Source: Gemmataceae bacterium
GTDB lineage: Bacteria > Planctomycetota > Planctomycetia > Gemmatales > Gemmataceae
NCBI GenBank assembly: GCA_019636445.1
Contig: JAHBXO010000016.1
Location: 50,722 to 114,721 of the forward strand
Length of the DNA stretch: 64,000 bases
Reading direction: 5' to 3'
Shown: piece by piece, positions 17,026 through 25,253 of the stretch
Position numbering within the stretch: the stretch's first letter is position 1
Layout of the letters: every line of letters starts with the position of its first letter
Program-made: the position numbers and the translations under genes
Notes under the pieces: generated by a model
Seen by the model: only the letters and a program-made list of their open reading frames with translations
What the model was told of the DNA's origin: nothing
Databases searched by the model: none

Positions 17026-18116
17026 TCGACACGATGCTCGTGATGGCGGCGGTGGCGGCGGCGTGCGCCGTACCCGGCGTTTTCCTCGTGCTGAGAAAAA
17101 TGGTCCTCGTCGGCGACGCGATGAGCCACGTGCTGCTCCTCGGCATCGTGCTGGCGTTCTTCGTTGTGCGCGATCCGGCGTCGCCGGCCTTGTTCTTCGG
17201 CGCCGCTATCGCCGGCGTCGTCACCGTCGCACTCGTCGAACTGCTCCAGCGCACACGCCTGCTCAAGGAGGACGCCGCGATCGGGCTTGTCTTCCCGGCG
17301 CTGTTCAGCATCGGCACGCTGCTCGCCTCCATGTATCTGCGCAATACGCACCTGGACGTCGATCGCGTGCTGCTCGGCTCGGCCGAACTCGCCTATCTGG
17401 ATCGCTTCACGATTGCCGGGCGGGACCTTGGACCGCGCGGCTTTGCCGTTCCCGCCTTCGTATTCCTCGCAACGGTGATCCTGGTTGCTGTCGCCTACAA
17501 GGAATTGAAACTCGTCACCTTCGATCCCGGGCTGGCCGCGATGCTCGGATTCAAGCCCGCGTTCGTCCACTACGCCCTGATGCTCGGGGTCTCGCTCACG
17601 ACCGTCGCCGCCTTCGACGCCGTCGGGCCGGTCCTTGTTCTTGCCTTTTTCGCCGTACCACCCGCTGCCGCCCGATTACTGACCAATCGCCTTTCGATCT
17701 TGCTGGTGCTGAGCGTCGCGATCGCGGTGTCCGCCGCCCTCGCCGGAACCTGGCTGGCATTCCGGCTGGACATCACCACCGCCGGGACGGTTTGCACCGT
17801 GCTCGGGACGTTTTTCGCCCTGACGGTCCTGTTGGCGCCGGAGCGCGGCCTCATCGCCGAACTCCTCCGCCGGCGGCGGTTGATCCGGGAACTCCACGGC
17901 ACCTTGCTCCTCGTGCACTTGCACCGGCACGAGGGCACGCCCGCGGAAGCGGAAGAATCCAGACGAGACGGGTTAGAAGCACATTTGAACTGGAGTCGGG
18001 AACAGACCGATCGCGTGTCGCGCCGTGCGCAGGCCGAAGGGTGGATTGTGGCCCTGGGCGACTTCTGGAAGTTGACCGAGGCCGGCCGGGATCGGGCGAA
18101 GGCGGCCGGGACGTAA
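17022..18116 (+). CDS. ABC-3 family metal permease fused to a winged-helix domain (TroD-like)
   Basis: 364 residues, longer than the usual 270 to 300. The permease part (about 1-290) has LVLRKMVLVGDAMSHVLLLG and VSLTTVAAFDAVGPVLVLA, both typical ABC-3 motifs. After the last helix (VCTVLGTFFALTVLLAP) the chain continues into a cytoplasmic tail of about 80 residues (LLRRRRLIRELHGTLLLVHL ... WSREQTDRVSRRAQAEGWIV ... FWKLTEAGRDRA) that folds in sequence like a winged helix related to DtxR/MntR N-terminal domains. It may bind DNA or serve as a regulatory domain tied to metal uptake. ATG 17022 overlaps the first permease by 4 bases. It ends 4 bases before the convergent STAS gene. Confidence 0.9.
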   Translation: MIDTMLVMAAVAAACAVPGVFLVLRKMVLVGDAMSHVLLLGIVLAFFVVRDPASPALFFGAAIAGVVTVALVELLQRTRLLKEDAAIGLVFPALFSIGTLLASMYLRNTHLDVDRVLLGSAELAYLDRFTIAGRDLGPRGFAVPAFVFLATVILVAVAYKELKLVTFDPGLAAMLGFKPAFVHYALMLGVSLTTVAAFDAVGPVLVLAFFAVPPAAARLLTNRLSILLVLSVAIAVSAALAGTWLAFRLDITTAGTVCTVLGTFFALTVLLAPERGLIAELLRRRRLIRELHGTLLLVHLHRHEGTPAEAEESRRDGLEAHLNWSREQTDRVSRRAQAEGWIVALGDFWKLTEAGRDRAKAAGT

Positions 18117-18120
18117 GGAA

Positions 18121-18516
18121 TCAATCCGAACCGCCGAGGGCGTCCATGGCTTCGCGGCGCGTGTCGTAAAGTGCCCAGAGCGTGTCGAGTGCGGTGGTCT
18201 TGAGCAACTCGCGAATGCGATCGTTCACACCGGCGAGCACGAGTTCGCCCCCCTGCTGCTTGACGGGCAGGTGGCAGCGCAGCAGGAACGCGATGAACGC
18301 GGAACCGAAATACCGCACCCCGGAGAGATCGACGATCAGGTTCGTCGGCGGATCCTCTTTGAGCGGGGCCAGGACCATCTGTGCGGCGGTGTTGATCGCC
18401 GTATCGGAGAGGTGTTCGACCTCCGGAGACGGCACCAGCACGGCCATGTCGCCGTGGCGCTTCACCTGGAAATATTCGTTCGCCAGTTGTTGGGGCGATT
18501 TCGATTCGGTGTTCAT
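18121..18516 (-). CDS. STAS-domain protein, anti-sigma factor antagonist-like
   Basis: 131 residues, single domain. The SpoIIAA-like fold is indicated by a strand-helix pattern and the core motif LIVDLSGVRYFGSAFIAFLL, in which the usual D-S-S-G is replaced by FGSAF; Ser remains available for phosphorylation. GGELVLAGVNDRIRELLKTT matches the last strand and helix. Such proteins take part in partner switching with an RsbW-like kinase and a sigma factor, but no such kinase is next to it. The first 20 residues (NTESKSPQQLANEYFQVKRH) precede the fold. It is convergent with the metal permeases and lies upstream (in genome order) of the purine phosphorylase on the same strand, 54 bases apart. Confidence 0.88.
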   Translation of the reverse strand: MNTESKSPQQLANEYFQVKRHGDMAVLVPSPEVEHLSDTAINTAAQMVLAPLKEDPPTNLIVDLSGVRYFGSAFIAFLLRCHLPVKQQGGELVLAGVNDRIRELLKTTALDTLWALYDTRREAMDALGGSD

Positions 18517-18570
18517 GGTGTCGATCCCTCGCGATTCAACCGTTCACGGTAAACGGAACGAGCGGGCGGT

Positions 18571-19341
18571 TCAAGCATTTCCCGCCGTTACCGATACGAT
18601 CAATCCTTCGAGGAGGTTCGCCATGCGGTTGGAAACCTCGCCGCGACCGGCTACTTCCTGCACCTCGGAATGGGCCAGCGCCCCCGCCGCCAGGCCGGCG
18701 GCCTTGTTCGTGATGCACGAAATCGCCGCCACTTCCAGCCCGAGTTCCGCAGCGGCCTCCGCCTCTTTCGCCGTGGACATCCCGACCGCGTCCGCCCCCA
18801 TCGCCCGCAGGGCGCGGATCTCCGCCGGCGTTTCGTACGTCGGCCCCGTCAGCGCCGCATAGACGCCCGCGAACAACTTCATCCGCTCGACCAGTCGCGG
18901 CGAATACGGCACCGCGATCTCCGGCGACTTCCACGCGTCGGCGTCCAGGAGTTTGAGGTGCCCCCGAATCGCCATCAGGTCGCCGGGGTTCAAGGCATCG
19001 TGGATACCCCCGGCCGCATTCGTTAGGATCAGGAACTGCACACCAAGATCCGCCGCGAGCCGAACCGGCGCGGTCGCGCGGTCCCAGGTGTGCCCTTCGT
19101 AGTAGTGCATCCGCCCCTGGAAGACGAGCACGCCGACGCCGGCCCAATCGCCGAGCACCGCTCGGCCGCCGTGACCGTGCACGGTCGGCGCGGCGAAACC
19201 GGGAATCTCCGCGAAACGGATTTCCGCGACGGGCCGCACGCGATCGACCACCGCGCCCAGCCCGGAACCCAGCACGATGGCAACACGTGGCCGTTGACTC
19301 GCAGCCGTTCGCTGAAACGCTTCGAATTGGGTGAGGCTCAT
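18571..19341 (-). CDS. Purine-nucleoside phosphorylase (trimeric type)
   Basis: 256 residues, close to the family's 260 to 280. It splits purine nucleosides with phosphate into the free base and ribose 1-phosphate in salvage. The phosphate-binding start VAIVLGSGLGAVVDRV is followed by GHGGRAVLGDWAG and VFQGRMHYYEGHTWDRAT. The base-binding segment is LTNAAGGIHDALNPGDLMAI. The Glu/Met loop is GPTYETPAEIRALRAMGADA, then VGMSTAKEAEAAAELGLEVA. C-terminal ISCITNKAAGL carries the Asn-binding element. ATG 19341 overlaps the serine hydrolase gene by 4 bases (ATGA), with the hydrolase first, so expression is coupled though no functional link is known. Confidence 0.96.
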   Translation of the reverse strand: MSLTQFEAFQRTAASQRPRVAIVLGSGLGAVVDRVRPVAEIRFAEIPGFAAPTVHGHGGRAVLGDWAGVGVLVFQGRMHYYEGHTWDRATAPVRLAADLGVQFLILTNAAGGIHDALNPGDLMAIRGHLKLLDADAWKSPEIAVPYSPRLVERMKLFAGVYAALTGPTYETPAEIRALRAMGADAVGMSTAKEAEAAAELGLEVAAISCITNKAAGLAAGALAHSEVQEVAGRGEVSNRMANLLEGLIVSVTAGNA

Positions 19342-20843
19342 TTTCGCTTGAACCGAACGTCGTCCACGTTCAGGCCCTTGAGACGCAATTCGATCGGTTT
19401 GCCGTACTCGTCGAGAGTGAACTGGACGCCGATGCTCGGCCAGCGGTTCGTCGGATCGACGCCGCGGAACGTCGTGTACTGCCAGTATTCCAGTTCGTAC
19501 GAGAAGTTGGTCCAGGTCAGTTTCTGCTTCCCGTCGACCGTCTTGATGGTGACGGGGGCATAGAGCGAATCTTCGAATGTTCCGTCGAAGTTCGCGAGCG
19601 GGACCGGCGGCTTCGCGTCTTTCAGCCGTTTCGATTCATCGAACTTCACACCGGCGACCTGGGTACCGGCCGCGGCCATCCACATCAGCAACGACGTACC
19701 ATCGACGCGATCGGTGGTGACTTCCCGACCGAGATAGCGGTCAAGGGTATCGAAGAGGATCGCGGCCGGGAGCGTCGATTGGCCGAGGTTGGCGAGAACG
19801 ACGATTCCGAGTTTTTCTTCCGGCATCAAGCCGACCTGGGCGGTCATGCCGTCGACGTTGCCGCCGTGCTCGATCAGGGTCCGGCCGGCGTAATCGCTGA
19901 GAAACCAGCCCAGCCCGTAATGGGACGATTTCGCATCCGGGTTGAAGAGTGCGCCGAGACCAGCCCCCTTCGGCACGATCGTCTGGGGCGTATGCATTTC
20001 GTTGAAAACCGCGGTTTTGAGAAGTCGCTTATCCCCGGCCTTGCCGCGGGAGAGTTGGAACTGCACGTACTTGGCCATGTCCGCGACCGACGAATTGACG
20101 GACCCCGCAGGTCCGATCGGATCGGCGTTCAGCCACGCCACGGGGCCGGGAATGCCTTTCTTCCGCTCGTGCGGCGTCGCGATATTGCCGCCCTTCGCGA
20201 ATTTCGCGATGCTCGTGTTGGTCGACGACATTCCCAGCGGGACGAGCAACTTTTCGGCGACGAGATCATCCCACGATTTCCCACCGACCTTCGCGACGGC
20301 CTCGCCCGCCGCCATGTACAGAATGTTGTTGTAAAGGAACCCCGAACGCAACCCGAGCGACGGATCCATCAAGCGGATCTTGCCCATCAGTTCGATCCGG
20401 TCGAGATTCGCACCGTACCAGACCATGTCGTAGCGGCCCAACCCGACGCGGTGGGCCAGACAATCGCGCAACCGGACTTCGCGGGACAATTGGCCGTCCT
20501 TGAACTCGAAGCTGCGAAGTTCGTCCCGGATGCGCAGGTCCCAACCGATCTTGCAATCGTCGACGAGGCGGGCCGCGAGCGCCGCGGTGAACGACTTGCT
20601 GACGGAACCGATGGCAAAAAGCGTCTGTTCCGTGACCGGCTCGGGCTTGCCCTTCTCGCGCACGCCGTAGCCCTTGGATAGGACAACCTTCCCGTCCTTC
20701 ACAATCGCAATTCCCAGGCCGGGTACGGCGTGGAGTTTCATGGCGCGCCGGATCGCGTCGTCGAATCCTTCGAGCGGATCGGCGGCGGGCAGGGATTGCC
20801 CCATCCAAGCGACGGCTATCAGCGAAACGAGGCGGATCGTCAT
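19338..20843 (-). CDS. Exported beta-lactamase-fold serine hydrolase
   Basis: 501 residues. A signal peptide (TIRLVSLIAVAWMGQSLPAA) precedes a class C beta-lactamase/esterase-type domain. The Ser-x-x-Lys motif is FAIGSVSKSFTAALA, the Tyr-x-Asn equivalent is GFLYNNILYMAAGE, and the third motif is IEHGGNVDGMTA (HxG). A C-terminal domain (about 390-501, FDESKRLKDAKPPVPLANFD onward) resembles the DUF3471 sandwich that follows many such hydrolases. It may cleave peptidoglycan fragments, esters or other amides; resistance to antibiotics is not implied. ATG 20843 was chosen at the signal peptide; longer upstream reading is Arg/Asp-rich and would overlap the neighbouring gene. It is 8 bases downstream of the membrane protein at 20852. 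Confidence 0.9.
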   Translation of the reverse strand: MTIRLVSLIAVAWMGQSLPAADPLEGFDDAIRRAMKLHAVPGLGIAIVKDGKVVLSKGYGVREKGKPEPVTEQTLFAIGSVSKSFTAALAARLVDDCKIGWDLRIRDELRSFEFKDGQLSREVRLRDCLAHRVGLGRYDMVWYGANLDRIELMGKIRLMDPSLGLRSGFLYNNILYMAAGEAVAKVGGKSWDDLVAEKLLVPLGMSSTNTSIAKFAKGGNIATPHERKKGIPGPVAWLNADPIGPAGSVNSSVADMAKYVQFQLSRGKAGDKRLLKTAVFNEMHTPQTIVPKGAGLGALFNPDAKSSHYGLGWFLSDYAGRTLIEHGGNVDGMTAQVGLMPEEKLGIVVLANLGQSTLPAAILFDTLDRYLGREVTTDRVDGTSLLMWMAAAGTQVAGVKFDESKRLKDAKPPVPLANFDGTFEDSLYAPVTIKTVDGKQKLTWTNFSYELEYWQYTTFRGVDPTNRWPSIGVQFTLDEYGKPIELRLKGLNVDDVRFKRK

Positions 20844-20851
20844 GGAGTCCC

Positions 20852-22201
20852 TCAATCCCATTCGGGCGGCGGGGGCGGCGGCAACACGGGAGCCGTCTGT
20901 TGAAAAATCGTCTGGAAGATCGCGTTCTTCAGGGTCATCGGGATGGCGGCCGGCGGCGACATCAACTTGAACTCCGCCGACTCGACCGCCGGATCGTCGA
21001 GTTTCGTCCGGAAGCCGATCTTCCACGTCACCTCGCCATTCGCCTGCGGGGTATAGGTGATTTCGACGTGGGCCTTTTTGTCGTCCGGATTCTTGACAAA
21101 CGCGATGAGGGTCGGGCCGACGTAAAGGCCGAGGGCATCGGCGATTTCGGTGCGAAGCTGATTCTGCCGGGCGTCGCGGCCGTCGAGTTCGCCTTGTTCG
21201 AGCACCTGGATCGACACCACCGCTTGGGGTGCGTCCTTCAGGCTCTCGAGCAGCGCGGCAAAGGCTTCACGCACCGGCGTCTGCGGGTCTGCGGGAATCC
21301 CCTTCACTTTCGCTATCGGGGGATCATAGTACGCGGCGAGGAGTCGTTTCGCCTCCTCACGATGTTGCGTATTGCGTTCGTCCATGAGGTAGCCGCGCAG
21401 CCCCGGCGCGCCGCCTTCCTTTGCAGTCGAGAAGTTTCCGCTATCACGCATCGGCTTGAAGACGAGCGTGCCGAAAAGAAAGATGATCGCCGCCGAGCCG
21501 AAGGCGACCAGCAAACGCAACGGCGGCCCTCCGCCGCCTTCGTTCCGCGGCTGCTCGGGAACGAAATCCACCTTGAGGTGCGCCGAGTCCTTCGAGATGG
21601 GATACCCGCCCTCGACGGCCATGTGCTTCGCGACGCCGCCGAGGTCCGCCGTCGTGAGTTTCTGCCATTTCGGATCATCGTTCTCTTCGAGGTCGAGGAT
21701 CGCGTGGTAATACCGTTCGACGAGTTCGGCCCGTGCGGCGCGGGCAATCGGGACGAAGTATTTCGCACCTTCGAGCGCGAAGAGAATGCCGGTCGGTTTG
21801 GCGGCGACCTTTTGAAAGCTGGCGATCTCGACGACCTTTACTTCGTCGCCGGCGACCTGATAGACGTGCGTGGGGTCGAAGTAGACGAAGTTGCCGTGGA
21901 ATCGGTTACCGGATCCGGCCATCAGTTCGCGCAGGCCGAACCAGGTGAGCCAGCCGCCGAGGAGGCAGAGGCCGGCGAGAAGCATCGCGGCGGCATAGGC
22001 GTCCTTGTTCGAGTTGAACGCCCAAATGATGCCAACGAGGATAAGGATCGGCCCGACAGCGATCGCCACCTTGCCCCACGGGCTGGGATCGCCTTCGACG
22101 TAAATGCCGGGGCAACGCTTGCCATACGCCTTGTGGACGCCGCGCAGATATTCCTGCGTGTCGGGATCGAGTTGCTGGAACCGGCAGGTGGTCTGGCGCA
22201 T
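20852..22201 (-). CDS. Membrane protein of unknown function
   Basis: 449 residues; I do not recognise a family. The N-terminal soluble segment RQTTCRFQQLDPDTQEYLRG contains Cys that, with RCPGIYVEG, could bind a metal. Two close helices follow (VAIAVGPILILVGIIWAF and AAMLLAGLCLLGGWLTWFG). The cytoplasmic-like middle (about 100-220) has FHGNFVYFDPTHVYQVAGDE. A third helix (LLVAFGSAAIIFLFGTLVF, about 235) leads to a C-terminal domain of about 190 residues ending in PPPPPPEWD. Start ATG 22201 is preferred; an upstream TTG at 22234 would add 11 residues. It is 8 bases upstream of the serine hydrolase and appears to head an operon with it and the phosphorylase. Confidence 0.75.
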   Translation of the reverse strand: MRQTTCRFQQLDPDTQEYLRGVHKAYGKRCPGIYVEGDPSPWGKVAIAVGPILILVGIIWAFNSNKDAYAAAMLLAGLCLLGGWLTWFGLRELMAGSGNRFHGNFVYFDPTHVYQVAGDEVKVVEIASFQKVAAKPTGILFALEGAKYFVPIARAARAELVERYYHAILDLEENDDPKWQKLTTADLGGVAKHMAVEGGYPISKDSAHLKVDFVPEQPRNEGGGGPPLRLLVAFGSAAIIFLFGTLVFKPMRDSGNFSTAKEGGAPGLRGYLMDERNTQHREEAKRLLAAYYDPPIAKVKGIPADPQTPVREAFAALLESLKDAPQAVVSIQVLEQGELDGRDARQNQLRTEIADALGLYVGPTLIAFVKNPDDKKAHVEITYTPQANGEVTWKIGFRTKLDDPAVESAEFKLMSPPAAIPMTLKNAIFQTIFQQTAPVLPPPPPPEWD

Positions 22202-22374
22202 GGATGGCCCCGCGGACGAATACGGCACCGGCAATCCTAACGTCTCGCAACGGGCCGCGAAAGGGTCTACCGAACCTCCGACCGCTATAATGTGGGCACC
22301 CGCCTACGGAATTCCCGATTGCAATCGTCTCGAATCCTGCTTAGACTAATATCTACGGAAACCGGAGATATTCC

Positions 22375-23838
22375 ATGACCGACGGCTCCCGCCAGTTCTG
22401 CCGCCGTACCCGCCGCGAATTCCTCTGGGATTCCGGAGCGAAATTCCCCGCGCTCGCCATGACTGGGATGCTCGCCAATGACGGATTCTTCGCCTCCGCG
22501 AACGAGACCAAGAAACCGAGTACGTCCCTCCTGAACCCGATGGCGGTCAAGCCGCCGATGTTCCCGGCGAAGGCAAAGTCGGTCATCTTCATCTTTTGCT
22601 ACGGCGGACCGAGCCATATCGACACCTTCGACTACAAGCCTTACCTGGTCGGCAAGGACAACAAGACGGTGCCGATCAAGACCTTCGGCCGGGGCGGGAA
22701 GAAGAACGAGGGCCGCATCGTCGAACCTCGCTGGAAGTTCAAGCAGTACGGCCAGAGCGGGGCGTGGGTCAGCGACCTGTTCCCGCATCTGTCCACGTGC
22801 GTCGACGACATCGCCTTCATCAAGAGCATGTACGCCGAAAGCCCGATCCACGGCTCGGCCTTGCTCATGATGAACGCCGGCCGACTCCTCTCCGGCAACC
22901 CCTGCCTCGGCAGTTGGGTCACTTACGGCCTCGGCAGCGAGAACCAGAACCTTCCCGGCTTTGTCGTCATGCTCGACAACTCCGGCGGACCGATCAGCGG
23001 CCCCAAGAATTGGAGCAGCGGCTACATGCCCGCCGCTTACCAGGGGGTCACGCTCAAGGCGTCCGGCACGCCGATCTTCGACCTCAAGCCGCCGGAAGGA
23101 ATGACCCGCGAGCAGCAGCGGACACTTCTCGACCGATTGAAGGAGAAGAACGAGGAGCACCTCGCGAGCCGGGCGGATAACAGCGAACTGGCGGCCCGCA
23201 TCGCCAGCTACGAACTCGCGTACAAGATGCAGCAGCACGCCCCGGAAGCGGTCGACTTCACGCAGGAGACGAAGGAGACCAAGGACCTCTACGGCATCGA
23301 CGGCACGCGCACGGAGGACTTCGGCAAGAAGATGCTCCTCGCACGACGGCTCGTCGAACGCGGCGTGCGGTTCGTGCAGGTCTACAGCGGCGGGGCGCAC
23401 AACGACGAGAATTGGGACGCCCACACCGACATCGCCAAGAACCACAACAAGCACGCCGGCGACATCGACAAGCCGGTAACGGGGCTACTAAAGGACCTGA
23501 AGCGCCGCGGCCTGCTTGACAGCACCATCGTGATCTGGGGCGGCGAGTTCGGCCGGCAACCGACCGCCGAGTACGCCAGCGGCACGGGTCGGGACCACAA
23601 CAGCTACGGCTTCACGATGTGGATGGCCGGCGGCGGTATCAAGGGCGGCGTCTCCGTCGGCCAGACCGATGAGTTCGGCAACAATGCCGTCGAGAACCGC
23701 TACCACGTCAAGAACCTGCACGCCACCGTGCTGCACCAGATGGGTCTGGACCCGAACAAGCTCAGCTACTTCTACGGCGGCCTCGACCAGAAGCTCGTCG
23801 GTGTCGAAGGCGCCGAGCCGATCAAGCAGGTGATCTGA
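22375..23838 (+). CDS. DUF1501 (sulfatase-like fold) Tat-exported protein
   Basis: 487 residues, typical for DUF1501. The N-terminus contains CRRTRREFLWDSGAK, a Tat-type signal with RRxFL, so a folded protein is exported, perhaps with a metal. The central domain follows the alkaline phosphatase/sulfatase superfamily: SVIFIFCYGGPSHIDTFDYK at residue about 63 supplies the metal-binding Asp/His, and VIWGGEFGRQPTAEYASGTG with RDHNSYGFTMWMAGGGIKGG near the end is the hallmark of the family. Activity is unknown; the family is expanded in planctomycetes and often paired with a DUF1549/DUF1553 cytochrome-like gene, absent here. Its last 17 bases overlap the convergent acyltransferase gene. Confidence 0.95.
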   Translation: MTDGSRQFCRRTRREFLWDSGAKFPALAMTGMLANDGFFASANETKKPSTSLLNPMAVKPPMFPAKAKSVIFIFCYGGPSHIDTFDYKPYLVGKDNKTVPIKTFGRGGKKNEGRIVEPRWKFKQYGQSGAWVSDLFPHLSTCVDDIAFIKSMYAESPIHGSALLMMNAGRLLSGNPCLGSWVTYGLGSENQNLPGFVVMLDNSGGPISGPKNWSSGYMPAAYQGVTLKASGTPIFDLKPPEGMTREQQRTLLDRLKEKNEEHLASRADNSELAARIASYELAYKMQQHAPEAVDFTQETKETKDLYGIDGTRTEDFGKKMLLARRLVERGVRFVQVYSGGAHNDENWDAHTDIAKNHNKHAGDIDKPVTGLLKDLKRRGLLDSTIVIWGGEFGRQPTAEYASGTGRDHNSYGFTMWMAGGGIKGGVSVGQTDEFGNNAVENRYHVKNLHATVLHQMGLDPNKLSYFYGGLDQKLVGVEGAEPIKQVI

Positions 23839-24526
23839 TTCCGGACTTCCGCCGGATCGCTTCGGCCGCGCGATACGCGCGGCCGATCTCGTTCTCCAGG
23901 TCGGCGATCATCACATCGCGTTTCATCCCTTTCCAGCGATCGGGTGGGATCGGCTTTCCGACATGCACGGCCACGGCCTTGCCGTTCGGCGGAAACATCA
24001 GCGGTGCCACGCCCGGCAGCAACTCCGTCCGCGGCCAGAACTCGAACGCCCCGGCCAACCCGACCGGCACGACCGGGACCTTCGCCTTTTCGATCAGAAG
24101 CGTCACACCCGGCTTGAACGGGTTCATCCGACCGGTGAAGGTCCGCTCCCCTTCCGGGAACACCAGCACGGCGCGGCCCTGCTCCAGGCACTCGAGCACG
24201 GCTCGAATGCCGTCGCGGGCGTTGTCCTTGTCGATCGGCACGGCGCCGTAGGTGCGGATGAGGCGATCGAAGAGGCCGCCCTTGAAAAGGGAACTCCGCG
24301 CCAGGAACGCGAGCGGCCGACCGGCGGCGAGCGAGACGAAGATCGGGTCGAGGAAGCACTGGTGGTTCGCCAGCACGAGTGCCGGGCCGGAACGCGGGAA
24401 GTGCTCCCGCCCCGAGGCGCGATAGCTCGCCCCGAGCGTGAGCGACCAGAAGACGGCCCAGTAGTGCGCGTCGTAGATCAGCCGCCCGGCCGGGCCTTCG
24501 AACGGTATCGCCGCACCGCGTCCCAC
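23822..24526 (-). CDS. plsC: 1-acyl-sn-glycerol-3-phosphate acyltransferase family protein
   Basis: 234 residues. The acyltransferase HX4D motif is in VLANHQCFLDPIFVSLAAG (motif I), with FKGGLFDRLIRTYGAVPIDK (motif II), FPEGERTFTGRMNPFKPG (motif III) and VPVVPVGLAGAFEFWPR (motif IV). It transfers acyl chains to lysophosphatidate or a similar acceptor at the inner membrane in phospholipid synthesis. Motif I reads HQCFLD, so the catalytic His and Asp are present. The start used is GTG 24526, which overlaps cmk by 49 bases; a later start cannot be excluded because no clear ribosome site lies near either. It is downstream of cmk on the same strand, an arrangement common in bacteria (cmk-plsC). 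Confidence 0.93.
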   Translation of the reverse strand: MGRGAAIPFEGPAGRLIYDAHYWAVFWSLTLGASYRASGREHFPRSGPALVLANHQCFLDPIFVSLAAGRPLAFLARSSLFKGGLFDRLIRTYGAVPIDKDNARDGIRAVLECLEQGRAVLVFPEGERTFTGRMNPFKPGVTLLIEKAKVPVVPVGLAGAFEFWPRTELLPGVAPLMFPPNGKAVAVHVGKPIPPDRWKGMKRDVMIADLENEIGRAYRAAEAIRRKSGIRSPA

Positions 24527-25158
24527 AATTGATCCACCACCGCGTCGAGGGTCAGGCTGGAAGTATCAATGTCGATAGCGTCGGGGGCTTTGGCAAGCGG
24601 GTCGAGCGGGCGATTCGTGTCCTGGTCGTCCCGCGCGCGAATCTGCGCGAGCAGTTCCTCCCGATCGGCCTGTTCGCCTTTCGCCCGCAGTTGCCCGAGC
24701 CGGCGGTCGGCGCGGACCTCGGCGCTGGCGTGCAGGAAGAACTTCACCTCGGCGTGCGGGAAGACGCTCGTCCCCTGGTCGCGCCCCTCGCAGACGAAAT
24801 CGCCGGCCGACGCGATCCGGCGCTGCTCCGCCTTCAGGGGCGTTCGCACTTCGGGGAACGTTGCGACGCGGCTGGCGACCGGCCCCATCGCGGCCGTGAA
24901 AAGGTGCTCCGTCAGGTCTTCGCCATTGGCGATCACGCGGTCGTGAGGCATCTCGAAGGCGAGCGCCGCTACGAGATCGCCGATCCGCGCCGCGTCGCGT
25001 GGTTCGGCGTATGGATCGATGCCGGCCCGCAGCAGCAGGAAGCCGGCGGCGCGGTACATCGCGCCGGTATTGAGCAGGCGGAAGCCGAGCCGTTCGGCCA
25101 GCGCGTGCGCCGCCGCCGTCTTGCCCGACCCCGCCGAACCATCGATGGTGACGATCAT
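24478..25158 (-). CDS. cmk: Cytidylate kinase
   Basis: 226 residues, the standard bacterial length. It phosphorylates CMP and dCMP with ATP. The P-loop is IDGSAGSGKTAAAHALAERL, immediately after the start. LLNTGAMYRAAGFLLLR and the Asp/Arg segment FVCEGRDQGTSVFPHAEVKF hold substrate-binding residues; the latter reads GRDQGT where GRDIGT is typical. RANDDQDTNRPLDPLAKAPD-like sequence (ARDDQDTNRPLDPLAKAPDA) and IDIDTSSLTLDAVVDQLW end the chain as in other Cmk proteins. It lies divergently from the trypsin-like protease at 25254, so the 95-base gap should hold both promoters, and runs into plsC downstream. Confidence 0.96.
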   Translation of the reverse strand: MIVTIDGSAGSGKTAAAHALAERLGFRLLNTGAMYRAAGFLLLRAGIDPYAEPRDAARIGDLVAALAFEMPHDRVIANGEDLTEHLFTAAMGPVASRVATFPEVRTPLKAEQRRIASAGDFVCEGRDQGTSVFPHAEVKFFLHASAEVRADRRLGQLRAKGEQADREELLAQIRARDDQDTNRPLDPLAKAPDAIDIDTSSLTLDAVVDQLWDAVRRYRSKARPGG

Positions 25159-25253
25159 GCCTTGTTTCCGTGGTGTCGTGTTTTTTTGTGGTAATCAGCG
25201 CAGGCATACAAGTAGAATCCGTGATGTTCCGATGAAGCTCCGAGGATTCCGCC

